A stretch of DNA of 41,823 bases from Oscillospiraceae bacterium (GTDB lineage Bacteria; Bacillota; Clostridia; Oscillospirales; Ruminococcaceae), in the NCBI GenBank assembly GCA_017438745.1, contig JAFRUS010000013.1:1-41823 (forward strand), in the 5' to 3' direction. The position numbers and the translations under genes are program-made. The notes beneath the pieces were generated by a model. That model searched no databases. It was not told the DNA's origin and saw only the letters and a list, made by a program, of their open reading frames with translations. This document shows positions 1-7,640 of the stretch, piece by piece (the stretch's first letter is position 1; the number at the start of each line of letters is the position of its first letter).

Positions 1-30
1 CAATCCGGCGAAGCCGGATTGCTGATTTTA
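1..30. repeat. Right-end fragment of the GGCGAAGCC hairpin repeat (copy A)
   Basis: The first bases form the hairpin CCGGCGAAGCCGG followed by TTGCTGATTTTA. This matches the right half of the fuller copies at 16414-16533 and 26519-26638. The left part lies outside the window, so only the end is seen. It sits just beyond the terminator of the first gene. Confidence 0.6.
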
Positions 31-38
31 TCCTATAA

Positions 39-95
39 AAACAGAAGGCAGTCATTCACGTTTTATGTGAGTGACTGCCTTCTGTTTGTTTAAGA
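39..95. terminator. Long bidirectional hairpin terminator
   Basis: Arms at 39-59 and 67-87 pair over about 21 bp with one G-U wobble and a 7-nt loop. U-rich tracts follow on both strands (GTTTGTTT on plus, GTTTTTA on minus). It most likely ends the minus-strand gene whose stop is at 111. Confidence 0.8.
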
Positions 96-110
96 TTATA
101 ATTTCAAAAA

Positions 111-458
111 TTAAAGCATCTTAGTCTTGATTTCAATTTTGAGGACCTTTTCAAAGCCGAAGTGTTTGATAGTATAATCAGTTGCTGCAGCTTCTTCCTC
201 AGGAGGGATCACAGTTCCGTCAGGACGAACCTTCTTTTCAACCGGACGTATAACGTCTTTTGATGTACGGCTGACAAGTTCAGCTAAAGTATCTGTAGGT
301 AATACAACAGCAAAAACATCAGGTTCGTAGCTGAGAAGTTCATTTACATCAGTGATGTTATTTTCAGCACGAACTATTTTAGGATTGTCGTATATTTTGG
401 TGAGGCTGCTGTACTGGTCAGTTGTCATTCTGTTTTTGGATGCCCATAATATTTTCAT
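111..458 (-). CDS. Uncharacterised 115-residue protein
   Basis: The start chosen is the ATG at 458, preceded by GAAAGG about 11 nt upstream; a longer in-frame reading to 506 would run through its own promoter. The protein begins MKILWASKNRMT and has alternating hydrophobic stretches (residues 1-6, around 50-56, and the C-terminal KVLKIEIK), which suggests a small alpha/beta fold. It has no signal peptide and no membrane segment. I do not recognise the family with confidence; from memory it resembles small proteins seen in Firmicute mobile elements, which I cannot verify. It has its own promoter (502-530) and terminator (39-95), so it is monocistronic and not part of the GS-ANTAR unit upstream on the same strand. 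Confidence 0.7.
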   Translation of the reverse strand: MKILWASKNRMTTDQYSSLTKIYDNPKIVRAENNITDVNELLSYEPDVFAVVLPTDTLAELVSRTSKDVIRPVEKKVRPDGTVIPPEEEAAATDYTIKHFGFEKVLKIEIKTKML

Positions 459-501
459 TTTTACATTTTCCTTTCGTGATAATGATGTCATATCATATAA
501 T

Positions 502-530
502 ATCATAACATATAAATTTTAGAAAATCAA
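502..530 (-). promoter_or_regulatory. Sigma-A-type promoter for the 115-residue gene
   Basis: On the minus strand TTGATT (530-525), a 17-bp spacer and TATGAT (507-502) lie about 45 bp upstream of the ATG at 458. Confidence 0.55.
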
Positions 531-551
531 GAGGAAATATGTGGTGACATA

Positions 552-1157
552 TTACTGTTCATATGTTTTCAGAATATTCTGAGCTACTTCCGTTTTTGAA
601 AGACGCTGATCCATGGCCTGTTTTTCGATATATCTGTGGGCCTGTGGTTCAGTGAGCTTTAAGTACTGGATAAGAATACATTTTGCTCTGTTTACAAGTC
701 TTGCTTCTTCTATTTTGGTCTGAAGCTTGCTGTATTCCTTCATTACGTTCATCATACGCGCTCTTGTGGCCTGGAGCATTTTGAGGGTATGATAGAAAAG
801 AGTTTTATTGAGTGGCTTTGCAAGTACGCATACGCCGCATACTTCAAGTTTTTCCGATAATTCATCAGCGATGTCTGCTTTGCATATGAGCAGAACACCT
901 GTGCTGGAGCGTTCTGATATTGCAGCTGCAAGGTCGCTTCCGAATTCATCCGGAAGAGGAGTACTGATTATTGCAATGTCGAATTCTGTGCGGTTTATAA
1001 GACGGCGTGCCTCGTTTCCGCTTGATGCTACGGTTATCTGACTGCTGCAGTATGACTTCATCAGATTCGTAAGCAGAGTGGCCGCCTGTTCGGAACCGCT
1101 TATTATAAGGGTTTTGTCCAAAGAATCACACCTTCCGTTCTCAGACTGCCCGATCAT
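552..1157 (-). CDS. ANTAR-domain response regulator with a degenerate receiver
   Basis: This 201-residue protein has a CheY-like N-terminal half (about 14-125) and a C-terminal ANTAR RNA-binding domain (about 145-197, with the coiled stretch KLQTKIEEARLVNRAK followed by three helices). ANTAR proteins bind paired-hairpin RNA and prevent transcription termination, as NasR, AmiR and EutV do. In the receiver, the segment FDIAIISTPLP carries Ser65 where the phosphoacceptor Asp is expected; the conserved Lys of the AKP motif (Lys114) remains. The protein is therefore probably not controlled by phosphorylation at the usual site. Its ATG overlaps the stop of the upstream GS-like gene by 4 bases (ATGA), so the two are translationally coupled. 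A glnA followed by an ANTAR antiterminator is known in clostridia (for example glnA-nitR of Clostridium saccharobutylicum), which supports a nitrogen-related role. Confidence 0.9.
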   Translation of the reverse strand: MIGQSENGRCDSLDKTLIISGSEQAATLLTNLMKSYCSSQITVASSGNEARRLINRTEFDIAIISTPLPDEFGSDLAAAISERSSTGVLLICKADIADELSEKLEVCGVCVLAKPLNKTLFYHTLKMLQATRARMMNVMKEYSKLQTKIEEARLVNRAKCILIQYLKLTEPQAHRYIEKQAMDQRLSKTEVAQNILKTYEQ

Positions 1158-2440
1158 ATGATGTAGAAATATTCGTTGTACTCATTTTCTTCCTTGTTGC
1201 TTGCATCGTTGAAGCTGCTGATGCGCGCGTCGAATCTTTCGAATACCTGCCTGAATTCAAGATCTGAAAGACTGTTCTTTATAAATTCACTGTTCTTTGC
1301 CGCTTCAACTGCTTCGCTCAGTGATTCAGGAAGATCACCGCATGAAGTACCTGCTTCCGGAAGAGGAAGATTCTTCTCGATACCTTCAAGACCTGCCTTT
1401 AAAATGAGGTCGAGTACCATGTGTATATTACATGAAGGATCGGCTGAACGGATCTCCAGTTTTTCGCCTGCGTTGCAGCTGTTGATGATCCTGAGGGCTG
1501 CGTCACGTCTTTCGAGTGCCCAGTTGATTGTCTGGTGTTCCTCAGCAAGTCCGTTTCTGAAATAAGAATTTGTTGTAGGGCCGAGGAAAACTGAGATCTC
1601 ACGTAAGTGTGAAAGAATACCTGCAATGAAGTGGGCGCCGTCACCTGAAACTGTTCCGTTTTCTGTTTTGAAAATGTTCGCACCGTTCTTTTCTATCGAA
1701 AGATTGATGAAGAAAGAGCTTCTCGGCTGGTCACGAAGCGGATATGCCATGAAGGATGCGTGCAGACCGTTCTGTGAAGCGATAGAGCGTACTGCAGTCT
1801 TGAAGTTAAGTGTGTTGTCAGCTGCAGCGAGAATGCTGCCTGACTTGAATGTAATCTCGTTCTGGCCGTGACCGTGGAGATGGCGTGAAGTTTCTGGCTT
1901 GATCTCCATTTCATCGATTGAAAGGCAGATCTCACGTCTGATGTTTTCGCCGTGGTCAAGAGGAGATACGTCAAGATATCCTGCGTCGTCGTGAGGCTTT
2001 TTTGTAGGCTTTCCGTCATCACCGAGTTCGAAAAGATAGAACTGCGCTTCTGTTCCGACGTTGCAGTTATAACCGCTCACTTCGAGTTTGTCGGCAGTGT
2101 TGCGGAGACGCATACGAATATCGCCCTTGAAAGGAGATCCGTCATGTTTTTTCAGATGACAGAGGAAACGTACAACGCGTCCTGCTCTCGGTCTCCACGG
2201 AAGGACTGCAAGAGTTGCAGGATCCGGGATCAGATAAAAGTCTCCGTGGGAGTAATCGTTGACTCCGTAGAAAACAGAAGGATCAAGCGGCATTCCGACA
2301 GTAAGTGCTGTGTGGAGCTCGGAAGGCATGATTGCAAGGTTCTTCAGGTTTCCGAAAAAGTCAACGAAAGCGAGCCTTATAAACTGTACGTCGTTTTCAT
2401 TTACAAAGCTGATAATATCAGATTCTGAGTAATTATTCAT
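1154..2440 (-). CDS. Glutamine synthetase type I family protein, active site degenerate
   Basis: This 428-residue protein aligns over its whole length with type I glutamine synthetases such as B. subtilis GlnA (444 residues), from the beta-grasp N-domain (VQFIRLAFVDFFGNLKN) to the C-terminal helices. Key positions differ, however. The metal-ligand motif GPEPEFF reads GTEAQFY (Glu to Gln133). HHEVAPGQHE reads RHLHGHGQNE (Glu to Leu188). GSGMHCNLS reads RSSFFINLS (His to Phe244). The flap PGYEAP is not conserved. Asp53, Glu131, Glu195, Arg295 and Glu329 remain. By comparison with E. coli GS, two of three n1 ligands and one of three n2 ligands are lost, so ordinary glutamine synthesis is doubtful. 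An AAAGGA ribosome site lies about 10 nt before the ATG. The stop overlaps the ANTAR gene start. Much of the short upstream gap to murC is repeat copy B, and no clear promoter is visible. It may be a glutamine or nucleotide sensor, or a ligase with another substrate. Confidence 0.9.
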   Translation of the reverse strand: MNNYSESDIISFVNENDVQFIRLAFVDFFGNLKNLAIMPSELHTALTVGMPLDPSVFYGVNDYSHGDFYLIPDPATLAVLPWRPRAGRVVRFLCHLKKHDGSPFKGDIRMRLRNTADKLEVSGYNCNVGTEAQFYLFELGDDGKPTKKPHDDAGYLDVSPLDHGENIRREICLSIDEMEIKPETSRHLHGHGQNEITFKSGSILAAADNTLNFKTAVRSIASQNGLHASFMAYPLRDQPRSSFFINLSIEKNGANIFKTENGTVSGDGAHFIAGILSHLREISVFLGPTTNSYFRNGLAEEHQTINWALERRDAALRIINSCNAGEKLEIRSADPSCNIHMVLDLILKAGLEGIEKNLPLPEAGTSCGDLPESLSEAVEAAKNSEFIKNSLSDLEFRQVFERFDARISSFNDASNKEENEYNEYFYII

Positions 2441-2479
2441 AGAGAAACGTCCTTTCAGTCGGTGATCTTCAAGTGTTTA

Positions 2480-2537
2480 CTTAAGGAAGCGCTGATTTAT
2501 GAAAAATCAGCGCAGCGGAACGGGGCGGATCCCCGTA
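2480..2537. repeat. Partial copy of the inverted-repeat element (copy B)
   Basis: CTTAAGGAAGCGCTGATTTA matches the left end of copies C and D. It continues into a perfect inverted repeat (GCGCTGATTT...AAATCAGCGC) and the hairpin ACGGGGCGGATCCCCGT. The second internal hairpin and the right end are missing. It fills most of the gap between murC and the GS-like gene. Confidence 0.6.
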
Positions 2538-2546
2538 TTTTTATCA

Positions 2547-3965
2547 TTACTTAAGCTTGTTGTAAACAGCCTTTGCTACCTTGTAAACATCGCCGCATCC
2601 TAATGTGATGATAAGGTCTCCGGGACCTGCATGTTCACAGAGATAATCAGTTACGGTGTCAAAGTCAGCCTGCTTGCATTCATTTGTCTGAACAGCCTTC
2701 TTGTCCTTGTCAAAGTAGATGCATCCGTCGATCTTGTCAGCAAGATCCTTTGTGAAGATGTTGTATGTGTTCTTTTCGCGTGAACCCATGATGTTTGTGA
2801 GAACTACCTTGTCAGGGATGGAAAGAGCCGCAGCGAAATCATCAAGAAGCATTGATGTTCTTGAGAATGTGAACGGCTGGAAAACTGCCCATACGTTCTT
2901 GTATCCCATCTGCATTGCAGCCTTCAGTGTGACTGTGAGTTCAGCCGGATGATGTGCATAGTCATCAGCTACTGTTATGTCGTTCTTCTTTCCGATTATT
3001 TCAAACCTTCTCTTTGCACCGCCGAATTCTTCAAGGCCCTTTGCGATGAATTCAGGTGAAGCGCCGGCACTGTGAGCAGCGGCTGCGGCAGCAACAGAGT
3101 TTAAGATGTTGTGTTCACCAGGAACGTTGATAGTTACGTCACAGAGCTTTTCACCCTTATGCATAAGTTCGTAGGTTGCCTGTGTACCGCTCTGTCTGCT
3201 TACATTTGCAGGGTAGTAGTCACATGAAGCTGAAGTACCGAATGTGATGATGTTCTTGTTTTCTATTCCGTCTATAGCCTTCATTGTGTTTGCGTCGTCA
3301 GCATTTACAATGAGAGTCTTTGTTGTCTTTTCAGCGAATTTTCTGAATGATGCGATAATGTTGTCGAGTGTGCCGAAGTAGTCAAGATGATCGGCATCGA
3401 TGTTGAGGATAACTGATGTATCCGGATAGAGCTTAAGGAAAGTATCAACGAACTCACATGCTTCACATACGAGTATCTCACTGCTTCCAGCCTTGCCGCT
3501 TCCGCCGATGCAAGGGAGTTTGCCGCCGATAAATGCGGAGATGTCGATGCCCTGTGTGTGGAGTATCTGTGTGATCATTGAAGTTGTAGTTGTCTTGCCG
3601 TGAGTACCTGAAACGCAGATGGCGTTTTCATACCAGCTTGTAACTATTCCGAGAAGTTCGCTTCTTTCAAGTACCGGCACACCGCTTGCCTTTGAAGCGA
3701 TAAGTTCCGGGTTGTCCGCCATGATAGCAGCTGTGTGTACGATAAGGTCTGCGCCTTCGATGTTTTCAGCACGCTGCCCGAGATATACCGGAATGCCCAT
3801 CTTTCTTACAGCATCAAGAGTTTCTGTCTCATTGTTGTCTGATCCTGTGAGATAGTAGCCCTTTGCGTGGAGTATCTGTGCCAGCGGATACATGCCTGAA
3901 CCGCCTATGCCAATAAAATGTATATGCTTTTTTCCTTCTAAAATTTCTGTGTTCACTTTTATCAT
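2547..3965 (-). CDS. murC: UDP-N-acetylmuramate--L-alanine ligase
   Basis: MurC is cytoplasmic and adds L-alanine to UDP-MurNAc with ATP, the first peptide step of peptidoglycan precursor synthesis. The 472-residue protein has the N-terminal nucleotide-sugar binding loop (HFIGIGGSGM, about 16-25), the Mur ligase P-loop GTHGKTTTT (120-128), the central domain with NADDANTM, and the C-terminal domain with DDYAHHPAE, all characteristic of MurC. Length is normal. The ATG at 3965 is directly preceded by AAAGGA with only one base of spacing, so the GTG three codons later (3956) is an equally good start; the difference is three residues. It is the last gene of a minus-strand operon, 9 bp after the Nudix gene. 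Confidence 0.96.
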   Translation of the reverse strand: MIKVNTEILEGKKHIHFIGIGGSGMYPLAQILHAKGYYLTGSDNNETETLDAVRKMGIPVYLGQRAENIEGADLIVHTAAIMADNPELIASKASGVPVLERSELLGIVTSWYENAICVSGTHGKTTTTSMITQILHTQGIDISAFIGGKLPCIGGSGKAGSSEILVCEACEFVDTFLKLYPDTSVILNIDADHLDYFGTLDNIIASFRKFAEKTTKTLIVNADDANTMKAIDGIENKNIITFGTSASCDYYPANVSRQSGTQATYELMHKGEKLCDVTINVPGEHNILNSVAAAAAAHSAGASPEFIAKGLEEFGGAKRRFEIIGKKNDITVADDYAHHPAELTVTLKAAMQMGYKNVWAVFQPFTFSRTSMLLDDFAAALSIPDKVVLTNIMGSREKNTYNIFTKDLADKIDGCIYFDKDKKAVQTNECKQADFDTVTDYLCEHAGPGDLIITLGCGDVYKVAKAVYNKLK

Positions 3966-3974
3966 TCCTTTGTA

Positions 3975-4517
3975 TTATTTACCTGAATTTTTCATCAGTG
4001 CAGCTTTCATTATGATTATCATTGTCTTTGAATCTGTTATCCTGCCGTCGAGGACCATTTCAAGTGCTTCTTCAAACGGGATCCTAACAACGTCGAGGAA
4101 TTCGTCGTCGTCCGGATCCGGGGCAGAGAATGTAAGACCCTTTGCAAGATACATGTGTATTATTTCGGTGGTGTACGCCGGAATAGGGGCTATCTCACCG
4201 AGATATTCAAACGTTCCTGCTGTGGTACCTGTTTCTTCAAGAAGTTCACGTTTTCCAGCTTCAAAATGGTCTTCGCCCTTTTCAAGCTTGCCGGCCGGAA
4301 CTTCCAGTGTGACTTTGCCAAGAGGGTAGCGGTACTGCTTTACCAGAAGTATCGTACCGTCGTCATTTACCGGAAGGATGCACACGCCTCCGTAGTGTAC
4401 CACGAATTCTCTGACGGCAGTGCTGCCGTCTTCGAGGAGAGCATTGTCTCTTTTTATTTTAAAGATCCTGCCATCGTAAACAATGGCGCTGTCTTTGGTT
4501 TTCTCTTCAAGATGCAT
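3975..4517 (-). CDS. Nudix hydrolase, ADP-ribose pyrophosphatase type
   Basis: The 180-residue protein contains a complete Nudix box, G76-x5-E82-x7-R90-E-L-L-E-E-T-G97, which binds the metal and hydrolyses nucleoside diphosphates linked to another group. The N-terminal VREFVVHYGGVCILPV and the downstream PIPAYTTEIIHMYLA pattern fit the ADP-ribose pyrophosphatase (NudF/YqkG) subgroup, which cleaves ADP-ribose to AMP and ribose 5-phosphate. Its ATG shares one base with the stop of the YfhO gene (TAATG), with AGGAGG inside the end of that gene, so translation is coupled. Substrate assignment is by family resemblance only. Confidence 0.88.
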   Translation of the reverse strand: MHLEEKTKDSAIVYDGRIFKIKRDNALLEDGSTAVREFVVHYGGVCILPVNDDGTILLVKQYRYPLGKVTLEVPAGKLEKGEDHFEAGKRELLEETGTTAGTFEYLGEIAPIPAYTTEIIHMYLAKGLTFSAPDPDDDEFLDVVRIPFEEALEMVLDGRITDSKTMIIIMKAALMKNSGK

Positions 4518-6943
4518 TACTTTTCCTCCTGTAATGGGATATCTATTTCGCTTCCTTCGGAATATACCGGGGCACTTTCATCATCCGGTGCGATCTCCGG
4601 AGTGTAGTTCTTAAACTTTCTGCTCTTTATCCGTGAAGCGAGATGTATAAAGAAGAATACTATGCAGTAAATTATGTAAATGCCTGCAGATGCCGCCGAG
4701 ATCATTATTCCTTCGCGCAGACCGTATGTGAAGTAGTCAAAGACTATCTCGTTCTTTCCTGCAGGTACGACTATTGCCATAAATCCGCCGTTTACCTTTT
4801 CGATATCGGTTTTTCTGCCGTTTACATATGCTGTGAATCCTTTGTCATAAGGAACGCTGAAAAACAGCAGAGTCTCTTTATCCGTTTCGAATGCGGCTTC
4901 AAATCCGCGGGTAGATGTCTTAAAGTCAGTGCAGGAATTTTCCCTGCGCAGACGGCAGTCTTCAAGGTAGGTGCTTTGATTGAAAGTTACCGATTTTATC
5001 TGGCATTTCTCAAGTAAACTGCCAAGCCTTTCGACCTGTTCGTCGGAAAGAAGAACTGAATGCATGAGTGCATTTGCCTTTGAAATGCCGTAAACTTTTC
5101 CGAAGTCCTCTTCGGTCATGTATGAGTCATAGGCAAATCCGACCGGAACGAATTCCGTGTTTTCGTAGACTGCGAAATTAACGCCGGATGATATCTTTTT
5201 AAAACCAGGCATTGAAATAGGCTTCGCTTCCTTTACTGTGCCGTATTCATACTGGTTAAAGTAATATTTTACCGAAAGAAGTCCGCGTAAAGCGTAGTAT
5301 GAAGTATCGGCGCGTGATGCAACATCTCTTTTGATGCCGACGGTATTGTAGAAGTCAATGACCGAAGGCGAGACTGTGCTCTGGAAGCAGCGCATTGACG
5401 AAAGTCCCCAGAACATAGGATAGTTGTCAGCGCTTTCTGAAATATCAGTTCTGAAAAATCCTTCTTCATTTTCAGTAACCGAAGATGAAGTGTCATTTAT
5501 TGAAGCGGCAATATAGCGGTCCGGATAAGGTCCGTCATATATTCCATAGTAAAATACTGCAGCAGTGGTGATAAATGCGGCCAGCGCGGTAAATATGACA
5601 CCTTTTTTGATGTAGGATCTTCTGATGCTTTTTAAGAAAAAAACATATCCTGCGCCTGCAAGGAAAAGTCCTGTAAGTCCAAGTGACATGTACAGATAGA
5701 TCCTGTGGCTGCCGAATGCCATCCATTTTACTTCATCCTTTTCCTTTGAAGGGAGCAATGAGATAATGAGGAAAGCAAGCAGCATGAGCGTGCATATCCG
5801 GAATCCGGCTTTTGTTTTTATATCTGAGCGCTCAAATACCTGAGCGGTGACAAGCGCCATGATGAGTACAGGCATGTAGAACCATCTTGCGTAGTATTCG
5901 GCGTTGAACATGTAGAATGCTGAATTGAGCACCGGAACAAAGGCGCAGATGATGCATACTTTTATAAGCTTTGATTTCCATGAATCCGGTCTGTAACGCA
6001 GGAAGGAAAGCACTGCTGCCATTGAGAAAAGCGGCAGATATCCGGCGATGGATGACCATTTGGATTTACCTTCGCTGAACAGATTAGGACGTGCCGGTGA
6101 ATCAGGTATCATGAAGAAACTCTGAATCACGCGCCATACTCTTGTGCGGTCGCCGTATGCGAGCATATCCATGCCGTAAAGATGCTTTGATACGCGGTAG
6201 TTGCTGAGTACCGAAAGAGCGGCAGGAACAAGCAGGACAGAAGCCATTGCCGTTCCGAGGACTGCTTCGGCAGCCAGCGTGAAGAATTTTGCCGGTCTTA
6301 CGCGGAAATCGCAGCAGCGTGATCTTAAAATGAAGTAGATCACAAGGAATACAGCCTGACCTGCGAAGAAGAAGTAATTCGTCATCGCCATGAGTGTGAC
6401 AGTTAAAGCGAAAAATCCTCTTCTGTTATTGGTGACGTGCTCTTCCATTGCAATGAGCATAAGAGGGAAGAGGGCGGTCACATCGTGAAAATGATTAAAG
6501 AAGATGTTGTACGCCTGAAATCCGGAGAAAGCGTACAGCAGACATCCGATAACAGCTGAACTGTCACGGACGGTGAATCTCCTGATATATGCGTAGGATG
6601 TGAGTGCCGCAAAAGCGTACTTAAGCGACAGTACCCACGGGACTGAATACAGCACGAATTTCGTCGGTATCAGTGTCATGAGCCAGAAAAACGGACTTCC
6701 GAGAAGATAGAATGAATAGGAGTTTATGAAGTCGCTTCCGAGATCAGTGCCCCAGTCCCACAGAATGTTCCCGGAAGAAACACATTCATGCATGTGTTTA
6801 ATGAAGGGGAGCTGTTCTGAATTGAAATCTCCGTAAAAAACAAGATAGCCTTTGTTGTACACAAGATCAGGAATGATGATCAGGCTGAACATGAAAAAGG
6901 CGAGGAAGAATACACGAAGATAAGAATGTTTTGTTTTTTTCAT
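4517..6943 (-). CDS. YfhO family integral membrane protein
   Basis: This 808-residue membrane protein has a first membrane segment at about residues 8-27, many more hydrophobic helices up to about 470, a large extracytoplasmic part (about 475-755) and one last membrane helix before a charged C-terminal tail. The pattern and motifs such as YGDFNSEQLPFIKHMHE near the N-terminus, the early helix-rich half and ALRGLLSVKYY in the soluble part match the YfhO (GT-C-like) family. In other Firmicutes YfhO proteins are linked to glycosylation of lipoteichoic acid or other cell-envelope polymers. Exact substrate cannot be read from the sequence. It lies between the phosphodiesterase gene (12 bp gap) and the Nudix gene (1-base overlap), in an operon that ends with murC, which agrees with an envelope role. 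Confidence 0.85.
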   Translation of the reverse strand: MKKTKHSYLRVFFLAFFMFSLIIIPDLVYNKGYLVFYGDFNSEQLPFIKHMHECVSSGNILWDWGTDLGSDFINSYSFYLLGSPFFWLMTLIPTKFVLYSVPWVLSLKYAFAALTSYAYIRRFTVRDSSAVIGCLLYAFSGFQAYNIFFNHFHDVTALFPLMLIAMEEHVTNNRRGFFALTVTLMAMTNYFFFAGQAVFLVIYFILRSRCCDFRVRPAKFFTLAAEAVLGTAMASVLLVPAALSVLSNYRVSKHLYGMDMLAYGDRTRVWRVIQSFFMIPDSPARPNLFSEGKSKWSSIAGYLPLFSMAAVLSFLRYRPDSWKSKLIKVCIICAFVPVLNSAFYMFNAEYYARWFYMPVLIMALVTAQVFERSDIKTKAGFRICTLMLLAFLIISLLPSKEKDEVKWMAFGSHRIYLYMSLGLTGLFLAGAGYVFFLKSIRRSYIKKGVIFTALAAFITTAAVFYYGIYDGPYPDRYIAASINDTSSSVTENEEGFFRTDISESADNYPMFWGLSSMRCFQSTVSPSVIDFYNTVGIKRDVASRADTSYYALRGLLSVKYYFNQYEYGTVKEAKPISMPGFKKISSGVNFAVYENTEFVPVGFAYDSYMTEEDFGKVYGISKANALMHSVLLSDEQVERLGSLLEKCQIKSVTFNQSTYLEDCRLRRENSCTDFKTSTRGFEAAFETDKETLLFFSVPYDKGFTAYVNGRKTDIEKVNGGFMAIVVPAGKNEIVFDYFTYGLREGIMISAASAGIYIIYCIVFFFIHLASRIKSRKFKNYTPEIAPDDESAPVYSEGSEIDIPLQEEK

Positions 6944-6955
6944 ATTATCCGTAAG

Positions 6956-7438
6956 TTATTTAAGCGGTACGATGTTTATGAAAACACCGTGGTCGCCGGT
7001 CTCGATGACGGCATATGTTCGCTGCATGCAGTCACGGGGACATGTGCAGCTGCCCGGATTAAGAATGTACATTCCGTCTGAATACGTGTTGTCTGTCTTG
7101 TGAGTGTGACCGTAGCACGCAATGTCGCAGCCGTTCTTTTTTGCTGCCTCCACGAGTTCCTTTGTGGAGTAGTGTACGCCGTATCTGTGACCGTGAGTTG
7201 CGAAAATACTGTGCTTTTCGTCAACGGGAATGACAAGGTCTGCCGAAAGACTGATGTCTGTGTCACAGTTGCCGCGGACGCAGAAGAATTTTTTATCAGG
7301 ATAGATGATGTGAGCCATATCCATACTGCCTTCGGCGTCGCCTAAATGTATGTACATATCGGCATCAGGCTGTGCTTCGATTATTCTCTGTATGGAACTG
7401 AAGAGTCTGTGCGAATCTGACATGACTACAATTTTCAT
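6956..7438 (-). CDS. YfcE/MJ0936-family metallophosphodiesterase
   Basis: The start chosen is the ATG at 7438, with AAGGAG 9 nt upstream; a longer reading to 7474 would pass through this ribosome site and the promoter. The 160-residue protein has all metal-binding motifs of small calcineurin-like phosphoesterases in order: MSDSH (D6, H8), HLGDAEGS, VRGNCD, ATHGHRYG and CYGHTH. The family hydrolyses phosphodiesters in vitro with Mn2+; the natural substrate is mostly unknown. It is the first gene of the operon that continues with the YfhO protein, the Nudix hydrolase and murC, and a promoter lies directly upstream (7477-7505). Confidence 0.9.
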   Translation of the reverse strand: MKIVVMSDSHRLFSSIQRIIEAQPDADMYIHLGDAEGSMDMAHIIYPDKKFFCVRGNCDTDISLSADLVIPVDEKHSIFATHGHRYGVHYSTKELVEAAKKNGCDIACYGHTHKTDNTYSDGMYILNPGSCTCPRDCMQRTYAVIETGDHGVFINIVPLK

Positions 7439-7476
7439 GATAGTTTTTCTCCTTTCGTGTCTGCACATTCCCAATT

Positions 7477-7505
7477 ATTATACCATATATGCCTGTGAAA
7501 TACAA
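7477..7505 (-). promoter_or_regulatory. Promoter of the phosphodiesterase-YfhO-Nudix-murC operon
   Basis: On the minus strand TTGTAT (7505-7500), 17-bp spacer and a perfect TATAAT (7482-7477), about 40 bp before the ATG at 7438. Confidence 0.6.
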
Positions 7506-7594
7506 CAGCAATATTTATTTATCTTCTCCTTAACATTAATATAATATTAATGTGTTGTTCATAATTTGTTAATAAATACACTCCGGATTTATTG

Positions 7595-7600
7595 TATAAT
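7595..7600 (+). promoter_or_regulatory. Possible -10 box before the TM2 protein gene
   Basis: TATAAT lies 40 bp before the ATG at 7641. No good -35 is present at 17 bp spacing (ATAAAT), so the assignment is weak. Confidence 0.35.
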
Positions 7601-7640
7601 ATTCCTATGTAGAATCTATACTGAAAGGACTGTAAAACGG

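Noticed and set aside
2480..2537. ANTAR dual-hexaloop target in repeat copy B
   Set aside because: The two hairpins have five-base loops without the A1/G4 pattern of the known motif.
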